From Candidatus Heimdallarchaeota archaeon (GTDB lineage: Archaea; Asgardarchaeota; Heimdallarchaeia; JABLTI01): 14,906 nucleotides of DNA. The stretch is from NCBI GenBank assembly GCA_023128635.1, contig JAGMDP010000107.1:1-14906 (forward strand), given 5' to 3'. Below are positions 5,578 through 13,642 of the stretch, in pieces. The number at the start of each line of letters is the position of its first letter. Within the stretch, counting starts at the first letter, position 1. Below the pieces are notes generated by a model. That model had not been told where the DNA came from. It worked only from the letters and a program-made list of their open reading frames with translations, and ran no database searches. The position numbers and the translations under genes were made by a program.

Positions 5578-6171
5578 TTATTCTTTGTAATTATTGTGAT
5601 GCACAAATACCTCTAAATCTTTTCTAGCAGGTCTGTTTTCTTCTGTTTTAACTTGTTTTTCAGTTAATAGACTTAGATTATCTCCTTTCTTGCCCACAAT
5701 TATTAGAGTAATCACAGTCATCTCTTCTGGAATTCCCAAAATATCCTTTATTTTGCTATGGCTATATCCAGCAATAGGGTGCATTATTAATCCGAGTTCA
5801 GTTCCGCGTAAAATCATATATGCTGTTGCCATTCCTGTATCAAATAAATAATACTCTCGACTTTTTCCAATAACGCAATCCAGTTCATTCTTACTAAATA
5901 CTGCAATTATCATAGAAGCTTTTTTTGCCCACTCATTCGATTCTTTCAATACTTCAAATGCTTCCTTAAGCATCTCTTCTTCATAAACAAATACAAAATT
6001 CCATGGTTGGGAGTTGAAGCACGAAGCTGATAGCTGTGCCTGACTAGCTAAATCATGAATTAATTCTTTGGTGATTTCAATTTTTTCAAGAGCTCTGTAA
6101 GCTCGTCTTTTTTCAATAACATCTTTTACTGGAATGCTTAATCCCTCATGTAAGACATAATATGATAACAA
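5578..6171 (-). CDS. Nitroreductase family FMN-dependent oxidoreductase
   Basis: This is a 197-residue cytosolic protein, normal for the family, which uses FMN and NAD(P)H to reduce nitro compounds, quinones or similar acceptors, usually as a dimer. The FMN phosphate site is at RRAYRAL (22-28). FNSQPWNFVFV (52-62) is the typical (A/S)xxN(S/A)QPW motif. D111 in YYLFDTGMATAYMIL, then TELGLIMHPIAGY (124-136), matches the GLG..pxxg region. The C-terminal RPARKDL (180-186) is the usual basic segment contacting FMN. The start is a TTG (6169-6171). No better in-frame codon is seen before the conserved VIEKRR, and there is no SD, so the true start is uncertain and may be leaderless. Its own promoter-like AT tract lies just upstream, and the PlsY-like gene follows on the same strand. 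The natural substrate is not inferable. Confidence 0.9.
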   Translation of the reverse strand: MLSYYVLHEGLSIPVKDVIEKRRAYRALEKIEITKELIHDLASQAQLSASCFNSQPWNFVFVYEEEMLKEAFEVLKESNEWAKKASMIIAVFSKNELDCVIGKSREYYLFDTGMATAYMILRGTELGLIMHPIAGYSHSKIKDILGIPEEMTVITLIIVGKKGDNLSLLTEKQVKTEENRPARKDLEVFVHHNNYKE

Positions 6172-6182
6172 TATAATTGTTA

Positions 6183-6226
6183 TTAATAAAAAAACACAAT
6201 AGAAGAAATTCTACTGAAAAGTAGAA
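6183..6226 (-). terminator. Stem-loop and T-tract terminator after the first permease gene
   Basis: TTCTACT (6209-6215) and AGTAGAA (6220-6226) form a perfect 7-bp stem with a 4-nt loop, 12 nt past the permease stop. On the minus strand it is followed by T-rich sequence ending in a run of seven T (complement of 6188-6194). This is a strong terminator for the 6239-9055 gene. The tail also holds a TATA-like TTATTAATA about 15-25 nt before the nitroreductase start. Confidence 0.65.
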
Positions 6227-6238
6227 AGTTCGTCCAAA

Positions 6239-9055
6239 TTAGATTTGTTTGATAGCTTTTATGGTGTCCTTTCTGAATATTAACCAAGATGTAAATGCTG
6301 CAGTACTGATTGCTGTGACGAACAATAATCCGAACGCAAAGAAAATCTGTAATGGTGGGATTGAAAGATTTGCAGGTGGAATTACGTTATCGATTGTTAA
6401 AATTTCCATAAACATCCTTGCAGAAAAGATACCAACAACTAATCCTAGGATTGAACCAAATATGATAATAGTTGCTGCTTCTGTAGTAAACATTGAGAAT
6501 AATTGTCTCGGTGACATCCCCATTGTTTTTAGCATCGCAATCTCCATTTCATTTTCTAAAACTTGTATCAAAATCATCAAGGCAATAGCAGCTACTGTGA
6601 TGATCATTGAGGAAATAAAAGAAGTATTCAGTGATCCATACAGCATGATGTTTCTTAAACTGCCTTCAAAGGATCCCATGAGATCTTCTACATTATCGAC
6701 TGTTCTATCTAATTCAGTTTCGATTGATTCAGCTACCTCAGTTATACTATAACCTTCCTCCACTTTTACTAACAAATCTCCTCCTATATTGTTTGAACTA
6801 TATGTCAATGCTGTCGTTAAATTGTAGTTTCCTATTATTGAGAATCTGAAAACCGGATCACCTGTAATTGGATATTCATTAAAGAATCTTGGGAAGAAAT
6901 TGTATGTGTCTACTACATCCATCGTATAGTTAACTCTCCCTAGAATATATTTTTCAACGTCTATTGTAATTTGACTTCCAGTGTAACTATCTATCTTATC
7001 CAGCTGTTGTTTTTGTATCAAAACATCATTCTCGTCTTGTATTTTCGAAAAAATACTTGAGGGTGTTTTCGTATCAAAGTAATCTCTTTGGAAATACGTA
7101 ATCGTAGCGAATTCTTCTGGATCAATACCTACAACAATGTAGGAATACATTAATTCTCCGTAGGTTATGATTTGACTTGTAATTTTCAGATAAGTCCCAG
7201 CAGCAACTCCTTCGATTGCTAGAACCTGATTCTTAATATTGTCATTTGAAACTTTCACGCTTCTAATTAGGATATCTGAACCTAATTGATAATATGCTTG
7301 TTCTTTATCGTAATCTTGATACGATTGTGTTGTGGTCATTGAAGAAATAATAAGTGTAAAGGTTAATGAAATAAGTACAAGTGAGCGAATCACAGAGCTT
7401 TTTCTTCTAAGACTCCTTTTTGCTGATAATCCAAGAATTCCTAGTTTAGGTCGTTTCCACCCTATTTTGGCAATTAAGTTTACAAGGAGTGGATAAATCC
7501 TTGTTAAAAATAAAATACTGCCAAGTATTAAGCAAATGGGAGCTGTTGTGCCTAAGCCATATGCAAAGCTATATGCGGAGCTACCTTTTAATTGCAACCT
7601 CACAATGAGCCAAAGAACAATTCCAACAAGTATGAGGACAACATCTATGAATGTTTTTTCCCAGAAAGACTTCTTCTGTATTGTAATTCCATACGCTTCT
7701 ACAGTTGAGATATTACTCATATTCCAAATATTTTTCGCATTAATCAAAATGGACAGGATAAATGCAGCTGCTACGATCACATAAAAAATAAGCATATTCG
7801 TAGCTGGGAAAACACTTGTACCACCGAAGCTCAGAAATCCATTGCTTTTTAACATTAGCCATGCAAAAGGATAACCAATAATTACACAAATAAGTAAAGC
7901 TAAAACAGTAAATTCTACTGCTTGAAATATTAAAAGATTAAGAACTTCTCTTCTTGAGGATCCTCTCTGCAGCATACTAGAAATTTGTCTTTTTTGTCTT
8001 TTCTTCATGAGATTTGAAGAGTAACTAGTTAGTGAGAGTGCCATTCCAATAATTGGTGTTGTGAATAATAATGCAAATAATTGAAAAATCAAGAATTCTT
8101 CATTGAAATCCCTTAGTTGATCTACTATCAGGTGTTCAACTGTAAGCTCAAATCCTTCTTTTTCAAACTCCCTTTGCATTGTTTGACTTAATACATTTAT
8201 TTTAGAAATTTCTCCCGCTACATTGAAAGCATCGATTTTTGTTAAATCAAAAGCAATTCTGCAAGTAAATCCTGCGTAACCAGAAAGATACTCAATACTT
8301 GTCACATACTCCATAACAGCGGTATGAGTTGTAAGTATAAATTGATCAGAAAAGTAATCATCAAGAGCTTCAAAATCATCGGTGAGAGATCCCTTAAAAT
8401 TAGAGAAATCTTCTGCAGTAATTATTCCAGTTACATTGACATGCTCTCCTGCTGCTGGGATACCCATTCTAACTGATAAATAGATATCACCACTCATATC
8501 TAAAACGGGAACATAAAGAGAAAACCTCCCAAGATTTGTTAAATTTGTACTTTCAATAGTTGATCTTTTTGTAACTACAATAACTTCATCCTTCCTATGT
8601 GGAAGTGTTCCATTATACAAAATAGTTTCCAAAGCTGAAAAATAATCAACAGGTAATCCATATAAATTGAATTCCGGTAATAATTGTTCTCCTCTATCTG
8701 GATCATTAGAATCTACATAGAGCATTGTTCCTCTTTCAGAAAACCAATCCGTCCGCAGAATTCTATCTTGAATACCCACTTCTTCAATGACATCTTGTGT
8801 TATGTTGTGAATCTTCGACAAGATGGTATCCTCTTCTCCTCGCACATCGAAGGAGCTTAAAGTAAGTGTAAATTGCTTGGTGGGTGTTTCTTTATTAAAC
8901 TCAGTAAAAGCATCATATTGAAAACTATATACGAAAATTAATCCTTCTGAAATCATTGCAAGACTTATACCTAATCCTAAGAACATAACTAGAGTATTTC
9001 GTCTGTTCAATAATAGCATTTTATAATAGAACTTAAACCGTTCAAGCAATTGCAT
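6239..9055 (-). CDS. FtsX/MacB-type ABC transporter permease (ten-helix, two FtsX domains)
   Basis: The frame is open from a GTG at 9067 (942 residues; numbering here uses that). The ATG at 9053-9055 is preferred because GGTGA lies 8 nt before it. Helix 1 is at 26-48. A large extracellular domain (about 50-325) follows, then helices 2-4 (326-347, 379-405, 425-445), helices 5-6 (472-490, 508-525), helix 7 (559-577), a second extracellular domain (580-814) and helices 8-10 (815-836, 864-888, 906-930). Helices 2-4 and 8-10 are FtsX-type cores. QKRQISSMLQRGSSRREV (358-375) and EMEIAMLKTMGMSPRQLF (840-857) look like the coupling helices that dock on the ATPase. Such type VII ABC permeases transmit cytosolic ATP hydrolysis to envelope events such as lipoprotein or lipid extraction, efflux or hydrolase control. 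No ATPase gene lies in the window. Tandem paralogue of the next gene; both end in FRKDTIKAIKQI. Confidence 0.9.
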   Translation of the reverse strand: MQLLERFKFYYKMLLLNRRNTLVMFLGLGISLAMISEGLIFVYSFQYDAFTEFNKETPTKQFTLTLSSFDVRGEEDTILSKIHNITQDVIEEVGIQDRILRTDWFSERGTMLYVDSNDPDRGEQLLPEFNLYGLPVDYFSALETILYNGTLPHRKDEVIVVTKRSTIESTNLTNLGRFSLYVPVLDMSGDIYLSVRMGIPAAGEHVNVTGIITAEDFSNFKGSLTDDFEALDDYFSDQFILTTHTAVMEYVTSIEYLSGYAGFTCRIAFDLTKIDAFNVAGEISKINVLSQTMQREFEKEGFELTVEHLIVDQLRDFNEEFLIFQLFALLFTTPIIGMALSLTSYSSNLMKKRQKRQISSMLQRGSSRREVLNLLIFQAVEFTVLALLICVIIGYPFAWLMLKSNGFLSFGGTSVFPATNMLIFYVIVAAAFILSILINAKNIWNMSNISTVEAYGITIQKKSFWEKTFIDVVLILVGIVLWLIVRLQLKGSSAYSFAYGLGTTAPICLILGSILFLTRIYPLLVNLIAKIGWKRPKLGILGLSAKRSLRRKSSVIRSLVLISLTFTLIISSMTTTQSYQDYDKEQAYYQLGSDILIRSVKVSNDNIKNQVLAIEGVAAGTYLKITSQIITYGELMYSYIVVGIDPEEFATITYFQRDYFDTKTPSSIFSKIQDENDVLIQKQQLDKIDSYTGSQITIDVEKYILGRVNYTMDVVDTYNFFPRFFNEYPITGDPVFRFSIIGNYNLTTALTYSSNNIGGDLLVKVEEGYSITEVAESIETELDRTVDNVEDLMGSFEGSLRNIMLYGSLNTSFISSMIITVAAIALMILIQVLENEMEIAMLKTMGMSPRQLFSMFTTEAATIIIFGSILGLVVGIFSARMFMEILTIDNVIPPANLSIPPLQIFFAFGLLFVTAISTAAFTSWLIFRKDTIKAIKQI

Positions 9056-9233
9056 TCGAATGTTCACCGATGAAACTGTTTAAAATATTCAGCATTTATT
9101 GCTTTTACCATTAGTTATCTTTTTCTAAATTATGAATTTAATAAAAATTAAGAATAAGAAGTTTACTGTAATTTCAATGGGATGTTAATCTCTGAGAAAT
9201 GAGTAAGAGATTTGTTTTTATTAATAGTGACGA
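9056..9233. other. Intergenic region between the two permease genes
   Basis: This 178-bp gap contains GGTGA (9064-9068), the ribosome site of the downstream permease gene, and a TATA-like ATATTTTAAAC at about 9079-9089 on the minus strand. A 7-bp inverted repeat, AATCTCT (9187-9193) with AGAGATT (9206-9212), has a T-rich tail only on the plus strand. The gap suggests the downstream permease gene has its own promoter, though readthrough is possible. Confidence 0.45.
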
Positions 9234-12053
9234 TTAGATTTGTTTAATTGCTTTTATTGTGTCCTTTCTAAAGACAGCATATGAAGTTAAAGCAGCTGCA
9301 ACAATGGCTGTAATGAAGAGAATAGATATCGCTAAACCTAATTCCAATGGCGGGAATTTCATTTCAGTGGGCGGAATTATCGTATCAAACGTTAATATTT
9401 CTGAAAACATACTGGCTGCCAAAATTCCAACTAGAGCACCTAAAATAGCACCAAAAACAACAATAGATAATGCTTCTGTTAAAAACATCTTAAATAATTG
9501 TTTTGGAGATTGCCCAAGAACTTTTAGTGTTATGATTTCTCTCTCATTTTCAGAAATCTGTAATAAAATCATAAGTATAATGGCTGAAACCGTGATAATT
9601 AATGAAGAGATAAATGAAGCATTCAATGAACCAAATAACATAGTGTTTCGTAAACTTCCTTCTCTAGTTCCCATTAAATCAATAGCATTCTCAACTGATC
9701 TGTCTAACTCTTCTTCGATTTCTTCCGCTACTGTTACTATATCATAACCTTCCTCTACCTTTACAATTAAGTCTCCACCAATACTATATTCTGCATAAGA
9801 AAAGATCTCCAAGTTATTATAATTTCCAATGATATTGAATCTAAAGACTGGAGAACCTTCTTCAGGAAACTCTGTGAAAAATCTTGGGAAATACTTGTAC
9901 TCATTTACTACGTCTAATGTTCGATTAACATCTCCAACCGCGTATTTTTCATACCAAATAGTTACTTGGTCTCCAGTGTATGAGGATATAGATCTAAGTT
10001 GATCTCTTTGCATTACCACATCATTATCATCTTTGATTGCATCAAAGAAATTCTGAGGGTTGATACCTCCGAGGTATTCTTTCTCAAAGAAAGCCGTAGC
10101 CGCAAATTCTTCTGGATCAATCCCCACAACAATATAGGAATAAGTTAATTGACCATAAGTAATTATTTGACTTGACATCTTCAGGTAGGTAGCTGCTTGA
10201 ACACCTTCTATTGCTAAGACTTGCTCTTTCGTAACATTAGAATTTATATTAACTCTACGTACTAATACATCCGCCCCAATCGCATACCGTGCTGATTCTT
10301 TGTCATGATTTTGATAAGATTGAATTGTCACAATTGATGCAAAAATTAAGGTAAATGTCAAAGTAATTAGTATTAATGATCTTGTAGTATCTCCTCTTCT
10401 TCTTGAACTTCGTTTTGTGGCTAAGCCAATTACTCCAAATCGATCAGATTTCCAGGTCTTCTTCGAAATCCAACTAACCAATCGCGGATAAATCCTTGTT
10501 GCCAGTAATATACTGCCAAGTATCAATAGAACTGGTGCTGTCGTGCCCAAACCATAAACAAATGAGTAAGCAGACGTTCCTCTCAACTGGGTACGAACTA
10601 TAACCCAAAGCAGAATTCCTATTGCTATTAATACGATATCAAGGTAGAGTTTTTCCCACATTGGTTTTTTAACTTGATGTTCAACATAGGCTTCCTGTGT
10701 TGTTATTCGACTCATATCAAAGACGTTTTTAGCATTTACAATTAATGATAAGACTAATCCTATTCCAATAATGATATACAGAATTACCAGATTTAAACTT
10801 GGATAAACACTGGTTCCTGCAAAATTCAGAAATCCAATACTTTTATTCATCAACCAAGTGAAACCATAACCCATAATAAAAGAAATTAGAAGGGCAGTTA
10901 TCGTAAGCTCTATCACCTGCATTACTAATATGAAAACAACTTCTTTTTGCGAAGACCCTCTTTGCAACATACTAGATACTTGTCTTTTCTGTCTTCTCTT
11001 CATCAAGTTTGCCGAATAACTAGTTAAGGACAAAGCCATGCCTACAATTGGCGTAATAAATAAAAGACCAAATAATTGGAAGATAATAAATTCACGATAA
11101 AAGTCTTCTAAATCATGAACTAAATCTGCATAAATGTGTAAAGTTATCCCTTCGCTTTCAAATTCTCGAGTTAATTCTTGACTAAATGTTTGCAAATTAG
11201 CAATTTCTTTGGCTAAATTAAAGGAATCAATTTTATCTAGATTGAAAGCTATTCTACCTATAGGCTGAGCATAACCAGGGAAATAATCGAGTAATGAAAT
11301 AAAATTCGCAACATTTGTGTAGCTAGTGATGAAAAATTCTTCACTAAAGTACTCAGTCATTGAGTCAAAATCATCTTCAAGCTTTGTGTTATTAATGCTT
11401 TTTGCATTACTAAAATCTTCTTTAGTTATTAGTCCAGAGATATTGAATTCTCTTCCACCTAAAGGAACACCCAATTCAATTACAGATTCATAAGACATTG
11501 GAAAAATGGGAGTCCAACCAACAAAAGTTCCCATACTACTTAGATTAGTTGCTTCAATCGTAGATCTTTCAAAGACACCAATGACTTGACCAACCTGATG
11601 TGGTATAGTTCCGTTGAACATCATATCACTTAATGCACTAAAATAATCAGAAGGCACACCGTACATATGAATATCTGGTAGAATCATTCGACTACCAGAC
11701 GTTGAGTTTACAGCCAGAAAGAAACTACGATCTAAATAATAATCTACTTTTAAAACTCTCTCGGAGAGCTCTGCATTTTCAATTGCTAAATCAGTAATTT
11801 CATGTAATCTTGGGATAGAGCCCTCTATTTCTCCACGTATATCATAAGATGAAATACTCACCGTGAACTGTTGGGAAGGGACACCATTATAAAAGCCTTC
11901 AAAAGCTCCAAACTGAAAACTGTACATAAACATTAAGCTTTCAGCGATTAATGCTAGGCTTATACCTAGACCTAGAAACATGGCAATAGTGGACCGTCTG
12001 TTGAGAAAAATCATTTTGTAGTATAGTTTAAATTTCTCCATGAATCCAACCAT
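9234..12053 (-). CDS. FtsX/MacB-type ABC transporter permease, paralogue of the neighbour
   Basis: The frame opens at a TTG at 12068 (944 residues; numbering here uses that). I prefer the ATG at 12051-12053, which matches the paralogue's N-terminus, with ATG 12041 also possible. The architecture is as in the neighbour: helix 1 at about 28-50, extracellular domain about 52-326, helices 2-4 (328-349, 379-407, 427-447), 5-6 (474-492, 510-527), 7 (563-582), second extracellular domain about 584-815, and helices 8-10 (818-838, 866-890, 907-932). Coupling segments KRQVSSMLQRGSSQKEV and EREIITLKVLGQSPKQLF are nearly the same as in the paralogue, and so is the end FRKDTIKAIKQI. The extracellular domains are less conserved, so the pair may share one ATPase and form a LolC/LolE-like heterodimer, or recognise different ligands. 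Several N-x-S/T sites lie in the extracellular parts. It is transcribed divergently from tldD. Confidence 0.9.
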   Translation of the reverse strand: MVGFMEKFKLYYKMIFLNRRSTIAMFLGLGISLALIAESLMFMYSFQFGAFEGFYNGVPSQQFTVSISSYDIRGEIEGSIPRLHEITDLAIENAELSERVLKVDYYLDRSFFLAVNSTSGSRMILPDIHMYGVPSDYFSALSDMMFNGTIPHQVGQVIGVFERSTIEATNLSSMGTFVGWTPIFPMSYESVIELGVPLGGREFNISGLITKEDFSNAKSINNTKLEDDFDSMTEYFSEEFFITSYTNVANFISLLDYFPGYAQPIGRIAFNLDKIDSFNLAKEIANLQTFSQELTREFESEGITLHIYADLVHDLEDFYREFIIFQLFGLLFITPIVGMALSLTSYSANLMKRRQKRQVSSMLQRGSSQKEVVFILVMQVIELTITALLISFIMGYGFTWLMNKSIGFLNFAGTSVYPSLNLVILYIIIGIGLVLSLIVNAKNVFDMSRITTQEAYVEHQVKKPMWEKLYLDIVLIAIGILLWVIVRTQLRGTSAYSFVYGLGTTAPVLLILGSILLATRIYPRLVSWISKKTWKSDRFGVIGLATKRSSRRRGDTTRSLILITLTFTLIFASIVTIQSYQNHDKESARYAIGADVLVRRVNINSNVTKEQVLAIEGVQAATYLKMSSQIITYGQLTYSYIVVGIDPEEFAATAFFEKEYLGGINPQNFFDAIKDDNDVVMQRDQLRSISSYTGDQVTIWYEKYAVGDVNRTLDVVNEYKYFPRFFTEFPEEGSPVFRFNIIGNYNNLEIFSYAEYSIGGDLIVKVEEGYDIVTVAEEIEEELDRSVENAIDLMGTREGSLRNTMLFGSLNASFISSLIITVSAIILMILLQISENEREIITLKVLGQSPKQLFKMFLTEALSIVVFGAILGALVGILAASMFSEILTFDTIIPPTEMKFPPLELGLAISILFITAIVAAALTSYAVFRKDTIKAIKQI

Positions 12054-12068
12054 GCAACCAACTACCAA

Positions 12069-12080
12069 CTTTTATACAAA
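12069..12080 (-). promoter_or_regulatory. Candidate TATA box of the upstream permease gene
   Basis: TTTGTATAAAAG on the minus strand is a good TATA match about 20 nt upstream of the ATG at 12053. The expected transcription start (about 12048) would exclude the TTG at 12068 and, taken literally, would favour the ATG at 12041. Confidence 0.5.
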
Positions 12081-12113
12081 TATCTTCAAAGATAACACTT
12101 TCTAAAACTAATT

Positions 12114-12186
12114 AAGGATTATCATAAGTTAAGTTATTGAGCACAATCTGGTCAGATTAATCAATAATCCTTTTTATAACTGACCA
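12114..12186. repeat. Two interleaved inverted repeats in the permease/tldD divergent promoter region
   Basis: AAGGATTAT (12114-12122) is the exact reverse complement of ATAATCCTT (12164-12172). TGGTCAG (12149-12155) is the exact reverse complement of CTGACCA (12180-12186). The right arm of the first lies between the arms of the second, and the palindrome GATTAATC (12155-12162) lies between them. A TATA-like TTTTTATAA (12171-12179) is enclosed too. The layout suggests protein-binding sites in the shared region between divergent genes rather than RNA structure. Confidence 0.5.
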
Positions 12187-12231
12187 CTAGTAAAAGAGCA
12201 TGAACATTAATTCAGAGAAATAGTCATTGAA

Positions 12232-12241
12232 CTTTATATTT
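12232..12241 (+). promoter_or_regulatory. Candidate TATA box of tldD
   Basis: CTTTATATTT lies with its centre about 26-27 nt before the ATG at 12263. This is the spacing expected for an archaeal TATA box and a leaderless transcript. A GTGA at 12255-12258 could act as a ribosome site if transcription starts earlier. Confidence 0.5.
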
Positions 12242-12262
12242 ACTTGGAAATGATGTGAAAAA

Positions 12263-13642
12263 ATGAAAGACGTTATTCTACAAGGCATTGAATACGGAAA
12301 AAAACTCAATGCTGATTTTATAGATGTTCGTTACCAAAACAAGTATGTAGCGAATTACCAATCCCGAGATGGAGAGCTAACAGTAAACACTGGTTCTCGA
12401 AGAGGGTTGTGTACTCGTGTCTTATACAATGGTGCTTTAGGTTTTGCTTCAACAACTTCTATTGAACTGAAAGATTTGAAGACAGTTATTGAACACGCAA
12501 CGAAATTAGCTAAGGGTGCTGCAGAATCTAAAAAAGAAAAGATCACATTCGCAGATGTGAAATCCCATACTGATAAAGCAATTTCCCCAAGGATTAAGTC
12601 GCTGGAAGACATTTCTGTGGAACAAAAAATCAATATGATTAAGGAAGCAGAAAAGGTATACAAAGACTACGAAGACATCAAAAGCTATACACTTGGTTAT
12701 GATGAAATTATAGATCATAGGATTGTTGGTAACAATGAAGGAACATTAATTGAGCAAGCAACAATGATTCCTACAATCAGGGCATTAGCAATTGCTTCTA
12801 GAGAAACTAAGATAGCTCCTTATCAAGAAGCTTGGAGTAAGGCCAAAGGGTTTGAGTTACTTGATGAACACCCACTAACAGAATTAGTGAAATTTGCTTC
12901 TGAAATGGCTTTAAAGAATCTAGAAGCTGAATTACCTCCTGGTGGATCAACTAATGTTGTAATTGATCATACAAGTGTTGGAATCATTGCACACGAAGCA
13001 GTGGGTCATTGTTCAGAAGCTGATCTCGTTGAAGCTGGAAGTTTCTTGAAAGGCAAGATTGGACAAAAAGTTTGTTCTGAACTCGTAACAATGATTGATA
13101 CACCGGTAATTGATGATGGCAGTGGTTGGTTAATGTATGACGATGAAGGAACTAAGGGAAGAAAAGTTGAGATCATTAAAGAAGGAGTCTTAACTGATTT
13201 CCTAAACAATCGTATGTATGCAGCTAAAATGGATATGAAACCTACTGGCAATGCTCGTGCTTTCAATTTCGATGATGAACCTTTAGTTCGTATGAGAAAT
13301 ACTTACATTGCTCCTGGAGACATGACTGAAGAGGAATTATTCGAAGTCGTAAAAGATGGTTTGTTCGTTACTGGAATGATGAATGGCTCTGCTGACACTT
13401 CGGGTGAATTTATGGTGGGTACTGGCCATGCTATTGAAATAAAAAATGGCAAATTAACTGACAAAGTTTTTGTGGGTCCCACAATGACAGGCAATGCATT
13501 TGAAGTTCTTTCATCAACAATGGGTATTGGTAAGGAATTGAAACTTAACATTGGTACAGGATTCTGTGGTAAAGAACAAGCAGCGAAGGTTGATGCAGGT
13601 GGAGGATTACTTGCTTGCAAAGTAATTTTAGGAGGAAACTAA
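12263..13642 (+). CDS. tldD: TldD metallopeptidase subunit
   Basis: This 459-residue protein has the usual TldD length. TldD pairs with TldE/PmbA to form a cytosolic zinc peptidase that degrades unfolded peptides and, in bacteria, trims modified-peptide precursors such as microcin B17 and acts on the CcdA antitoxin. The catalytic HExxxH is HEAVGH at 244-249 by my count, set in IIAHEAVGHCSEADLVE. The third metal ligand expected near the C-terminus is a cysteine in GFCGKEQ (C435). N-terminal residues 1-200 form the fold that encloses the active site, and TGNARAF (328-334) is another conserved family block. All catalytic residues appear present, so the enzyme should be active. The ATG has a TATA-like box 27 nt upstream. 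Its stop TAA directly abuts the next ATG, and the GGAGG within its last codons serves the partner gene, so the pair is translationally coupled. Confidence 0.95.
   Translation: MKDVILQGIEYGKKLNADFIDVRYQNKYVANYQSRDGELTVNTGSRRGLCTRVLYNGALGFASTTSIELKDLKTVIEHATKLAKGAAESKKEKITFADVKSHTDKAISPRIKSLEDISVEQKINMIKEAEKVYKDYEDIKSYTLGYDEIIDHRIVGNNEGTLIEQATMIPTIRALAIASRETKIAPYQEAWSKAKGFELLDEHPLTELVKFASEMALKNLEAELPPGGSTNVVIDHTSVGIIAHEAVGHCSEADLVEAGSFLKGKIGQKVCSELVTMIDTPVIDDGSGWLMYDDEGTKGRKVEIIKEGVLTDFLNNRMYAAKMDMKPTGNARAFNFDDEPLVRMRNTYIAPGDMTEEELFEVVKDGLFVTGMMNGSADTSGEFMVGTGHAIEIKNGKLTDKVFVGPTMTGNAFEVLSSTMGIGKELKLNIGTGFCGKEQAAKVDAGGGLLACKVILGGN
13631..13635 (+). promoter_or_regulatory. Shine-Dalgarno of pmbA/tldE inside the end of tldD
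   Basis: GGAGG encodes part of the final Gly-Gly of TldD and sits 7 nt before the ATG at 13643-13645, an ideal spacing. It is the strongest SD in the window and, with the TAAATG junction, implies tight coupling of the two subunits. Confidence 0.75.

Noticed and set aside
5475..5606. N-terminal extension of the PlsY-like frame up to 5606, overlapping the nitroreductase
   Set aside because: The extra 44 residues match nothing in PlsY, cover two perfect hairpins, and end just before an ATG with a GTGA ribosome site where the conserved protein begins.
9187..9212. 7-bp inverted repeat as terminator of the 9234-12053 permease
   Set aside because: The following minus-strand sequence is not T-rich; the T run is on the plus-strand side, where no gene ends.
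12054..12068. TTG start of the second permease at 12068
   Set aside because: The ATG at 12053 matches the paralogue's N-terminus, and the TATA-like box at 12069-12080 abuts the TTG, too close for it to be transcribed.
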